In this document: positions 54,555-64,000 of the stretch, in pieces
Layout: each line of letters opens with the position of its first letter
How positions within the stretch are numbered: the stretch's first letter is position 1
Assembly (NCBI GenBank): GCA_016721305.1
Contig: JADKIH010000013.1
Location: forward strand, 1 to 64,000
Source: Bacteroidota bacterium
GTDB lineage: Bacteria; Bacteroidota; Bacteroidia; AKYH767-A; 2013-40CM-41-45
Length of the DNA stretch: 64,000 bases
Direction of reading: 5' to 3'
Made by a program: the position numbers and the translations under genes
The notes under the pieces: model-generated
Seen by the model: only the letters and a program-made list of their open reading frames with translations
What the model was told of the DNA's origin: nothing
The model's database searches: none

Positions 54555-56681
54555 ATGAAAATCTACGATGACAAACACATCAAGAACGTCGTACTGGTCG
54601 GCGCTCCCAAATCCGGCAAAACCACGCTGGCTGAAGCCATGCTCTTCGAAGCCGGACTCATTAATCGCCGTGGTACGGTCGAAGAAAAAAATACGGTCTC
54701 GGATTACCACGAAATAGAACACGAACGCGGATCTTCAGTTTATGCAACGTCGATGCATACTGAATGGAAAGATTACAAAATTAATATTATCGACACTCCC
54801 GGCCTCGACGATTTTATCGGCGAAGTAATTTCTTCTTTGCGCGTCGCAGATACAGCGGTTATGATGCTGAATTCTGAAAATGGTGTTGAAGTGGGAACAG
54901 AACTGATCTGGAATTACGTTGAGAAATTCCAAAAGCCAATTCTATTCGCCGTCAATCACATCGACCACCCGAAATCTGATTTCGATGCAACTGTGGAAAG
55001 CGCTCGTCAGCGTTTTGGCAAAGCCATCACCGTGATGCAGTATCCGGTAAATCAAGGCGAATCATTCAATGCCTTCATCGATCTGCTCAATATGATGATG
55101 TATAAATTCCCTGCAACAGGTGGCAAACCGGAAAAACTTCCGATCCCTGCCGAAGAAATGGATAAAGCAAACGAGCTGCATAATGCTCTCGTTGAAAAAG
55201 CTGCAGAGAACGATGAAAAATTAATGGAGCTGTATTTCGAAAAAGGTACGCTCGACGAAGATCAATTGCGCATGGGTCTCAAAATGGGTATGCTTCACCA
55301 TGATGTGTATCCTGTATTCTGTCTCTCTGCGAAAAAAGATATGGGAAGCGGTCGCTTGATGTCGTTTATCGATAACGTAGCTCCTTGTGCTGTTGAATTG
55401 TTCCCCGAAAAAACTATCGACGGCAGCGAACTCCCTTGCGAAAGTAAAGGCCCTGCAACTATTTTCATTTTCAAAACACTCATCGAACCTCACCTTGGTA
55501 AATTATCGTTCTTCAAAGTTATGTCGGGCGAAATTACTGCAGGTATGGATCTGGTGAATTCAACTACCGGTCATACTGAACGATTGAATCAATTGTTCAT
55601 CATGGATGGCAAAAACAGAAATCAGGTTACGAAATTCTCTGCCGGAGATATTGGTGCAACTCTTAAGTTGAAAGATACTCTCACGAATCAAACATTGTGC
55701 GCAGGTAATAAGAAAATCGAAATCGATCCAATCCATTTCCCTGAACCTCGTTTACGCGTAGCCATCGTTACCAAGAACAAAGCCGACGACGAAAAACTGG
55801 GCTCTATCCTCAGCGAAATTCATCAGGAAGATCCTACGCTGGTCGTCGACTACAACCGTGAATTGCGTCAGGTGTTACTGCACGGACAAGGTGAACTCCA
55901 CTTAGCTGTTACAAAATGGAGATTGGAAAAAATCTACCATGTGGAAGTTGAATATAACAAACCACGCATTCCGTATCGCGAAACAATTCAGAAAGCTTCG
56001 ATGGCTTCTTACCGTCATAAAAAACAATCAGGCGGTGCAGGTCAGTTTGGTGAAGTGTATATGAAAATCGAACCTTACTTCGATGGAATGGCCGAGCCGG
56101 AAGGACACAGTATTCGTGAAAAAGAAATTCTCGAATTGCCTTGGGGAGGTCGTTTGGTATTCTACAATTGCATCGTCGGTGGTGTAATCGACCAACGTTA
56201 CATTCCTTCTATCCAAAAAGGTGTAATGGAAAAAATGCATGAAGGTCCGCTTACCGGAAGTTACGTTCGCGATGTACGTGTAATTGTGTACGACGGAAAA
56301 ATGCATCCGGTCGATTCAAATGATATCTCCTTCAAGATTGCCGGTATGATGGCTTTCAAAGAAGCTTTCCACTCTGCCGATCCGAAAATCCTTGAACCGA
56401 TCTATGAAGTCGAAGTAAAAGTTCCGGAAGAACTGATGGGCGATGTGGTTACGGATCTGCAAACTCGCCGTTCTATCATTCTCGGAATGGACAATATTGC
56501 CGGATATCAGGTGATCAAAGCCAAAACTCCGTTGGCAGAATTAGACAAGTATTCTACTTCTCTTCGCTCTATCACTCAGGGACGAGGCAGCTATAGCGGA
56601 AAATTCACCGAATATGCTCCTGTTCCGACCGATATACAACGCAAACTTGGCGAAGAGTATAAAAAAACAGAGAATCATTGA
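54555..56681 (+). CDS. EF-G paralogue (elongation factor G-like GTPase)
   Basis: The 708-residue protein has the full five-domain layout of EF-G: a G domain to about residue 270, domain II about 285-375, III-V to the end. Its GTPase motifs deviate: the P-loop is LVGAPKSGKTTL instead of the canonical GHIDAGKTT, DTPG is kept, NKxD is NHID, and the switch I sequence is HERGSSV where EF-G has ERGIT. Domain IV has QSGGAGQFGEVYMKIEP, matching the tip-loop region. It is therefore not the canonical translocase but the Bacteroidota EF-G-like paralogue, perhaps a special translation or ribosome-recycling factor. ATG at 54555, intrinsic terminator after the stop. Confidence 0.9.
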   Translation: MKIYDDKHIKNVVLVGAPKSGKTTLAEAMLFEAGLINRRGTVEEKNTVSDYHEIEHERGSSVYATSMHTEWKDYKINIIDTPGLDDFIGEVISSLRVADTAVMMLNSENGVEVGTELIWNYVEKFQKPILFAVNHIDHPKSDFDATVESARQRFGKAITVMQYPVNQGESFNAFIDLLNMMMYKFPATGGKPEKLPIPAEEMDKANELHNALVEKAAENDEKLMELYFEKGTLDEDQLRMGLKMGMLHHDVYPVFCLSAKKDMGSGRLMSFIDNVAPCAVELFPEKTIDGSELPCESKGPATIFIFKTLIEPHLGKLSFFKVMSGEITAGMDLVNSTTGHTERLNQLFIMDGKNRNQVTKFSAGDIGATLKLKDTLTNQTLCAGNKKIEIDPIHFPEPRLRVAIVTKNKADDEKLGSILSEIHQEDPTLVVDYNRELRQVLLHGQGELHLAVTKWRLEKIYHVEVEYNKPRIPYRETIQKASMASYRHKKQSGGAGQFGEVYMKIEPYFDGMAEPEGHSIREKEILELPWGGRLVFYNCIVGGVIDQRYIPSIQKGVMEKMHEGPLTGSYVRDVRVIVYDGKMHPVDSNDISFKIAGMMAFKEAFHSADPKILEPIYEVEVKVPEELMGDVVTDLQTRRSIILGMDNIAGYQVIKAKTPLAELDKYSTSLRSITQGRGSYSGKFTEYAPVPTDIQRKLGEEYKKTENH

Positions 56682-56697
56682 TAAAAGCTCAATTTGG

Positions 56698-56725
56698 AAG
56701 CCGGCCCGTAAAGCCGGCTTTTTTT
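56698..56725 (+). terminator. Intrinsic terminator after the EF-G paralogue
   Basis: AAGCCGGC (56698-56705), loop CCGTAAA, GCCGGCTT (56713-56720) and a run of T to 56725. It lies 16 bases after the stop codon. Confidence 0.92.
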
Positions 56726-57203
56726 GCCCAAAAACAAGCAACTGTGCTTGTAGCTCCCGTCACTAGCGGGTTTTTAAGCTTTCGATTGTTAAGTAAATCG
56801 TTCGGGAATTAATTTAAGACACCATTTGTACCTGTACTTTTGTATAACTGTCTGATATAAAATGACAGATTTGCCTGAACAGTTTACAGGGCATATCTGT
56901 TTTGACAATAATACCTTTCAATTGCGATTTCAGGCCCGAAATTGAGAGTCCATTTTCAGACAAAAAAAATAGATTTTACTGTGCTCATAGTAAAACTCAG
57001 AATGAATACTGTGCATTCCTGATTGGCATCTCTGAGCTTGACAATTTCATGACAAACTCATTCCAATTCAGAAGAAAAACAACAAACTTCTGCCTGAATT
57101 TAAGCGTATGAGTCTACCCTCGAATTCCACTAATTCACAAAAAAAACAATTAGTCTACAAGATTAATCCCGTACTTTTGCATTCGATAACCATCTCAAAA
57201 TCT
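56726..57203. other. Long upstream region of the large surface-protein gene
   Basis: 478 bases without a supported gene. A 69-codon open frame (56902-57111) has no signal peptide, family match or ribosome site. Two exact -7 boxes occur: TACTTTTG at 56835-56842 and at 57172-57179. The second is the likely promoter for the next gene. Confidence 0.5.
57150..57179 (+). promoter_or_regulatory. Promoter of the large surface-protein gene
   Basis: TTA at 57150-57152 (one base off TTG), exactly 19 bases, then TACTTTTG at 57172-57179. The ATG at 57204 follows after 24 bases. An in-frame start at 57108 lies upstream of it and is therefore unlikely. Confidence 0.6.
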
Positions 57204-60200
57204 ATGAAATACAAGTTACTTCTCCCAATGCTTGTGATGTTGTTTGCTTTAACAACTCAGCTGGAAGCACAAATTCAATTCAGTAAGGAATATGGTGGCG
57301 CTTACAATGAAGACGGTCGCTGGATGGAGCAACTTCCGGATAGCGGGTTTATCATGACCGGCGGAACCACGACTTACAGCAACGGACAAACCGATATCTG
57401 GCTTGTTCGTGCCGATGCATACGGAAACCAACTTTGGACAAAATCGATTGGTGGTACGGGTTTCGAATTCGCTAACATGGTAAAACCAACAAACGATGGC
57501 GGTTTTATTATTTGCGGACTTTCAAATACCGGCAATCAGGATGATGCATACCTGATCAAAACTGACGGCAATGGTGTCACCCAATGGCAAACAATCATTT
57601 CGGATACCGGAATAGCATGGTTTGAAGGTGTCGTGCAAACAGCAGATGGCGGATATGCTTGGCGTTGGTTTGAACTATACCGCAGGAACGCTTTACTACG
57701 ATGTCTTCCTTGTTAAATTCAACTCTCTTGGCGTAAAGCAATGGGAAAAAATATCGGCGGCCAGTCGTACGAAATCGGTAACTCCATTCAGCAAACTGCC
57801 GACGGTGGTTATGTTATCTCCGGACAAACTTATAGCTACGGAAATGCCGATGGTGATTTTTACCTCGTAAAAACTGATTCAAACGGAAATGTTACCTGGG
57901 AAAAATGGTGGGCTAACGGAGGAATTCAGGAAGCACACTACGCTCAGGCTACTCCTGATGGCGGTTATATCATGGTCGGTGATGCCGATAGTCTTGCAAA
58001 CGGCTTAGGCGATACAGATATCTGGCTGATCAAAACTGATGCAAACGGAGACTCTCTCTGGTCAAAAGTATTGGGCGGAAATAAAAAGGATGGCGGTAAA
58101 ACAATCGAGAACACTTCTGATGGCGGATTTATTATCGCCGGTATCACGCGTAGTTTTGGCTTGATCAATCCTAATTATTATCTGATCAAAACGGATGGCT
58201 CAGGAACCATCGAATGGACTAATAGCTCATATGGTTCTATTTATCACGATCACGCATATCGCGGAATTGAAACATCGGATGGTGGATTTGCTGAATTCGG
58301 ATTCTTCCGTAATGCAGCTCAATACATGAATTTCTCTCTGGTAAAACTAGGCCCTAATGGCGGAGTAACAAAAGATGTTGCCATCGACGAAATTACAACT
58401 CCCGGCGAGAAAATCTGTCGTAGCAATGGTGTCGGCTTTGGCGTTAAACTCACCAATTACGGCGCAACTACTGAAAGTAATTTCATTGTTCACATCGATG
58501 TTGATAATGGAAGTGTTGTTACAACTCTTTCCGACACCCTCCCTTCTTCATTGATTCCGGGAGCAACTGCTACATTAAGCTTCGATGAGACTTACGATTT
58601 CAATGTCGACGGAACATATACTCTTACTGCGTACATGGCTCACCGTAATAGTGACATTTCATATTCGAACGATACGAATATTATCAACGTTGAAGTTCTC
58701 TCACCGGTTAGTGATCCAATACTACTTCAGCATCGTTGTACAGCCGGAGCATTAACGGTTGAAGCAACAGCTGCTGCTTCGGCCGATTCATTATTCTGGT
58801 ACGATGCTGCAACAAATGGCGAACTTCTTTCTACGGGATCGAGCTATACAACTCCTTCTTTAAGCAACTCTGCAACATACTACGTTGAAGCACTCAAAGG
58901 AAAAGGAAGTAAAGTAGGGCCAACTGATAATTCAATCGGAAACGGATCTTACTCTAACACAGGCTATCTTAAATTCGATTCTCGTATTCCGTTCAAACTG
59001 GTTTCAGTAAAAGTTTATGCGAGCACAACCGGTAACCGTACAATTGAATTAAGAAATTCGAGCGGAACAGTTCTTCAATCAAAGACAATCAATTTACCTG
59101 TCGGTGAAAGTCGTGTTTATTTGAACTTCGACATTCCTCAGGCAAACGACCTTCAGTTAGGATTGGCAAACGGAAGCGGTACTCTTTTCCGTAACTCTGC
59201 GGGCGCTTCGTTTACTTACAGTGTTTCCAAAACTGTGGAGATCTACGGAACAAGTTCGAATAATACCGGAACATATTATTACTTCTACGACTGGTACATT
59301 TTTGTTCCTTATGGAAATTGTTCCAGCAATCGTGTACCTGCACAAGCTCTTATCGGAACAAGTGCAACTACTGCTTTCGACAATGAAAGATGTGGTTCAG
59401 GTACAGTAACGCTTTCTGCAAACTCATCGGATGCTCTCAGTTGGTACACTATCGCTTCAGGTGGTGCTCCGGTAGGAAGCGGTTCAACATTTACAACGCC
59501 GTCATTAAGTTCAACAACTACTTACTATCTTGAAGTTGGTTCTTGTCCTAATCGTATTCCGGTACAGGCTATCATCAATGCTCCTTCTTCAGTTCCTACT
59601 GCATCTGATGTAACAAATTGCGGTCCGGGTACGGTGCAGCTTACAGCTTCTTCGCCTGATCCGCTTTATTGGTATGATCACGCCACGAACGGTGTTCTTA
59701 TCGGAACCGGCAGCACATATACGACTCCGTATCTCAGTGCTACAAGAACTTATTATGTTTCCGCAGGTACGTCTTGTCCAAGTGCGCGAGTAGCTGTTCA
59801 GGCTATCATCAATGCCGGCGCTCCCCCAACAGTTGCCGATGTTACTGCTTGTGGCCCAACGTCAGTAACACTTACTGCATCTTCACCTGATCCTGTTGCA
59901 TGGTATTCTGCAGCAACCGGTGGGACTCTACTTGCCACTACATACAATTTCAATACTCCGATTCTTGCAAACAGTACAGTATACTATGCGCAGGCTGTCA
60001 GCGCTTGCCCAAGCCCTCGCGTTCCTGTTACGGCAAATATCATCGTTGTAGATCCACCGGTAGGAACAGACGCTTCTCATTGTGGCCCGGGTTCTCTTGT
60101 GCTCTCTGCGCAATCATTAAGTACGGTTACATGGTGGACGGCTTCCAGCGGAGGTACTCAACTGAGCTCCAGCTTGATTTATACAACACCGACGATCAAC

Positions 60201-61460
60201 TCAACTACTACTTATTACGCTCAGGCATCTGACAACGGTTGTACAAGTTCTCGCACTGCAGTAACAGCTACCATCACGATCACAACTGCTCCTTCGGCAA
60301 GTCCCGTCGCAAATTGCGGCCCGGGTACAGTGACATTGTTAGCCTCATCACCAGATACAATTTACTGGTACGATGCTCCAACAGGTGGAACTCTTTTAGG
60401 TACGGGCAGTTCATTTACTACTCCTTCACTTACTACTACAACTACGTATTATGCTCAGGCAAGCTTGTCATGCCCTAGTTCACGTACTTCGGTCGACGCG
60501 GTAATATCTACTGTACCGAACGATCCGATTGTTAGCGATACAGCTATCTGCGGATCAGGTTCCGTGCTTCTCAACGCAAGCAGCTCTGACCCGATTACCT
60601 GGTACAATGCACCGGGTGGTACCGTATTGGGAACAGGTAATTCATACACGACTCCAACTATTTCTTCAACGACAACATACTATGCCGTTGCAGGTATTAC
60701 CGGTTGTCAGAGTAACGCAATGCCGTTAATTGTCACGGTCAATTCGATTCCTTCAAACCCTGTGGTTACCGGTGCTGTAAATTGCGGACCGGGAACACTC
60801 ACTTTGACTTCGAGTTCGGCAAATAGCATGACATGGTACTCATCGAATTCCGGAGGAACCGTTCTCACAACAGGAAACAGCTACAACAGCACGTTTAACG
60901 CCACAACCACCGTATATGTGCAAGCATCAAACGGTAATTGCACAAGCGCATTTGTTCCTGTAACTGCAACAATTTATACTCTTCCGGTTGTAAACCTCGG
61001 ACCTAGTGTCGTTAGCATCAATCAAGGGCAAACGATTACTCTCGATGCCGGTGCGGGATATATCTCTTACTTATGGAATACCCTTGCCGTTAGTCAAACT
61101 ATCACCACAGGTGTTGCAGGAACTTACTACGTGACGGTAACCGATAATCACAACTGTCACGGATCCGACACAATTACCGTTAATGTAATCATCGGAATCG
61201 ACGACGTTGAATTCGCAGATGCTATTCAGCTCTATCCGAATCCGACTACAGGCGACATCCGAATATCGGTTAATGATCCTTCTGCTCATTTTACATTAAA
61301 AATCACTGATGCATTAGGGCGCGAAATCGTAACTGATATTAAAAAGGACAATTCTGTTTACTCAAAGTCATTTGACCTGAGTACGCAGCCGGCAGGTGTT
61401 TACTTTGTTGTCCTTTCTAACGGAAAAACTTCTACTACTAAACCGATTGTTCGTCAATAA
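57204..61460 (+). CDS. Large T9SS surface protein with propeller and Ig-like repeats, two compensating frameshifts
   Basis: Signal peptide MKYKLLLPMLVMLFALTTQL, then blades of DGGFI-type propeller repeats (about 25-400: DIWLVRADAYGNQLW, DAYLIKTDGNGVTQW, DFYLVKTDSNGNVTW), a CARDB-like domain (about 400-510), then about eight Ig-like repeats of roughly 80 residues, each with an N-terminal CGPG-type Cys and YYV/YYAQA strand. The first is followed by a 150-residue insertion. The C-terminal sorting domain is YPNPTTGDIRISV ... GVYFVVLSNGK. The frame is interrupted near 57660 (one extra base) and returns at 57746-57751 (one missing A), with a stop TAA at 57714 in between; corrected length about 1418. 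Probably a surface adhesin. Confidence 0.88.
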
Positions 61461-61482
61461 ACATTTCGGCAGTAATAATTTC

Positions 61483-61514
61483 AAAACCTGCTGTTGACTC
61501 AGCAGGTTTTTTTG
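61483..61514 (+). terminator. Intrinsic terminator after the large surface-protein gene
   Basis: AAAACCTGCTG (61483-61493), loop TTGACT, CAGCAGGTTTT (61500-61510) and further T. An 11-base-pair stem 23 bases after the stop codon. Confidence 0.92.
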
Positions 61515-61550
61515 TTTTAATTCGCTAAACATCTCTCTCTCCAAATAACC

Positions 61551-64000
61551 ATGAAAAAAACCTTTATTCTGTTTGTTCTCGGTCTTATGATCGGCTTTTC
61601 TTCCCATGCTCAGATTACTTGGGAGAAATTATTTTCTGAAAAAAGCACTGACGTATTCAGAAGTGTTCAGGAAGTCACTACCGGCGGTTATATCCTCGCC
61701 GGATATACTGCCGACTCAACTGTGAACGACAGCGATGCTTTTGCCGTGCGACTGAATACCTCCGGCGACACGATCTGGACTTATCAATACAATGGATCAT
61801 TGAGTAAAAAGGACCTTTTTTACAAAGTGATTGAAACAAGTGACGGTGGATTTATTTTCTGTGGCTACACGAATAGCGTCACCGGTTTATCCGACGACAT
61901 TCTTATTCTCAAACTGAATAGCAGTGGGCAACTTCTTTGGGTAAAAACTACCGGAGGCAGTGGAAAAGATCGCGCGCAGGACATCATTCAGATCGGTGAT
62001 GGAACTTATTTCGTTACCGGATATACGACTAGCTCTCCGGCATTGTACTATGATGCATTCCTTTACCATCTCGATACTAATGGTGATTCTCTCTGGTTCA
62101 AACGTTACGGTACTGCATTGTATGAAGATGCAAATAGCGTAAGAGCCCTCAGCAACGGAGGTTACTTATTAGGAGGTCAGGCACAAAACGGTGCAAACGG
62201 ATTTGATCAATATCTGATTCGCACGGACTCTAATGGTGATACGATCTGGACGAAAAAACTTGGCACCATTGCTACTGAAAACGTTGAACACATTGCCATT
62301 GCTCCAAACGGTTTCATATTGGCCGGTAGTTCTTCTGCTAGCGGAACCGATGATGGCTATCTTGTAAAAACTGATACTACAGGAGCTGTACTTTGGACAA
62401 ATACATACGGAGGTACTCAACCCGACGATTTTCACCGTGTTGAATTAACTTCAGATGGTGGACTTGTCGCTTCAGGAACAACTAGCAGCAGTGGAGATTC
62501 TCTTCCGAATATGTGGATTGTAAAAACTAACTCAAGCGGCACGCAACAGTGGGCTAACACTTATGGCGGCGATAATCATGATCATGGTTACAGCGGCCAG
62601 GAAACAAGCGATGGCGGTTACATTCTCTGCGGACATACCGGAAGCTTTGGCTATAATTCAGAAGATGCGCTCGTAGTGAAGATGGGAACAACGGGAGGCT
62701 TAGGAAATTATCTTACTTATTCGGCCGTAACATCGGTTATCAATCCTTCTTCCACTCTTTGTGGCGGCGGGAATATTCAAGTATCAGTAATCGTAAGAAA
62801 TTTCGGAAACGATACTCTGCCAAATGTTCCGGTTACCTGCAACATTACAGGCTCCCTTACTCAAACATTGACCGGAACCTATAATGGTGCTTTGTATCCG
62901 TCGGATGCCGACACATTAGTATTTACTACACCTATTACAACCGTTGCCTTCGGTACATATAATTTTACATTTACGACGAACAATAATAACGACGTAGTTC
63001 CGGCAAATAACATTTACACTACCACAATAACTATCGACGGAACAACAGCCGCACCAACAGCTACTGATGCGTCGCGTTGTGGTAACGGAACCGTAACTCT
63101 TGGCGCCAGTGGCACAGGAACAATTTATTGGTATAATGCCGCAAGCGGTGGAACACAAGTTGCAACGGGAACAAGCTATACCACTCCTTCGTTAAGTTCT
63201 ACAACGACGTATTATATTCAAACCGGATTAAACTGTCCGAGTGCACGTGTACCGGTGATCGCCACTATCAATTCAACTCCTTCGAATCCTGTAACAACGG
63301 TGGAAGTAATTGCGGTGCAGGTACCGTGACATTATCAGCTACTTCAGCAAGCACGGTTAATTGGTATGATGCTGCGTCAGGTGGAAATTTAGTGGGAACA
63401 GGCAACTCTTATACGACTCCTTCTATTTCGAGCACTACAACTTATTACGCAGATGCAACAAACGGAAGTTGCACGAGCTCACGAGTAGCTGCTGTTGCAA
63501 CTATTCATAATATCCCTGCGGCACCAACAACAACAGGTGGTGCAGCTTGTGGTTCAGGTTCATTTACGATGACAGCAACTGCAGTAGCCAGCATCAACTG
63601 GTATAGTGCTGCAAGCGGTGGTACGCTCATCGGAACCGGATCAACATACATGACACCGAATCTGACTACGACTACAACTTATTACGCTCTTGCAAACGAT
63701 GGGGTTTGTTCAAGTGCTCTCGTTCCGGCTGTGGCTACGATCAATCCTTTCCCAACTGTGAATCTGGGGCCGGATACAAATCTGGTTACCGGTACTATCT
63801 ACCCGCTTGACGCAGGTGCAGGCTATACTTCTTACTTATGGACACCGGGTGGTGCAACAACACAAACAATTACACCAACAGCAACTGATGTTTACTGTGT
63901 GACTGTTACCGATGCAAATACATGTACAGGCACAGATTGTGTTTCGCTCGACTTCTCTGATGGTGTAAATGAAGTCAATCCGATTTCAAGTGCGATTGTA
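61551..64000 (+). CDS. Second propeller/Ig-like surface protein, frameshifted, cut by the right edge
   Basis: This is a paralogue of the gene before it: a signal peptide (MKKTFILFVLGLMIGFSSHA), propeller repeats (DAFAVRLNTSGDTIW, DILILKLNSSGQLLW, DQYLIRTDSNGDTIW, DGYLVKTDTTGAVLW, NMWIVKTNSSGTQQW), a CARDB-like domain (about 390-490) and Ig-like repeats starting DASRCGNGTVTLG. The original frame stops at 63329; a missing G near 63299-63301 explains it, because the frame starting at 63299 continues (GGSNCGAGTVTLS ..., two further repeats, LGPDTNLVTGTIYPL ...) to the edge, ending in DGVNEVNPISSAIV, which would lead into a sorting domain. About three Ig repeats versus eight in its neighbour. Confidence 0.85.

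Noticed and set aside
56902..57111. 69-codon frame upstream of the large surface protein gene
   Set aside because: No ribosome site, signal peptide or recognisable family; a promoter-like box for the next gene lies 60 bases after it.

Overview
The window comes from a member of the Bacteroidota. Ten complete proteins and one cut by the right edge carry, or lead into, a C-terminal 'YPNP...GxxxL...GxYxV' domain of the type IX secretion system (T9SS). The T9SS factor PorZ is encoded here, and several genes are preceded by the Bacteroidota promoter (-33 TTG, 19 bases, -7 TAnnTTTG). No rRNA, tRNA, CRISPR array, prophage or intact insertion sequence was found. I do not assign an order or genus.

Layout. 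1-8.3 kb: secreted proteins, fatty-acid initiation genes (fabH, accB, accC) and an LTA-synthase-like membrane sulfatase. 8.6-17.1 kb: a propeller protein, then a signalling island of three sensor kinases and two stand-alone receiver proteins with no output domain, plus a small XRE regulator. 17.4-27.5 kb: a degenerate REP-type Y1 transposase relative, then dxs, asnS, an M28 lipoprotein peptidase, cysS and an SDR-type threonine dehydrogenase. 27.7-35.4 kb: two envelope glycosyltransferases, porZ, recO, a flippase-like membrane protein and scpA. 35.8-40.3 kb: an ArsC-like protein, a DMT transporter, yicC-gmk-nadD and a gamma-family PLP enzyme gene broken by one stop codon. 40.5-45.7 kb: two tandem M43 metalloprotease paralogues and an outer-membrane protein. 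45.7-57 kb: polA, a frameshifted cysteine-cluster gene, secreted proteins, a DUF1761-like gene and an EF-G paralogue. 57.2-64 kb: two large paralogous T9SS surface proteins made of propeller and Ig-like repeats; the second runs off the edge.

Two themes go beyond ordinary gene content. First, the intergenic spaces are filled with short tandem arrays of 7-mers (also 8- and 12-mers), often as head-to-head arms of long imperfect hairpins at gene ends. The families are CGCAACY, GTTCAAR, TAAGTAG, TAATTAG, TAGTCTT, AGCTAATC and CACGAG. On one strand most of the 7-mer families read as (A/G)GT followed by four bases. They resemble in design the heptameric STRR repeats of cyanobacteria, but I recognise no described family. 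Second, all the broken reading frames (one nonsense codon and five single-base frameshifts, two of them compensating) lie in the right 25 kb. A G-homopolymer-ridden stretch in the middle of one hairpin lies there too. This points to local sequence or assembly error, though real decay cannot be excluded without reads.

How the genes work together: PorZ takes part in delivering anionic LPS to the T9SS sortase, the neighbouring glycosyltransferases plausibly build surface glycans, and the many CTD proteins here are the cargo. The rest is mostly housekeeping: lipid, isoprenoid, tRNA charging, nucleotide, NAD, replication and chromosome segregation.
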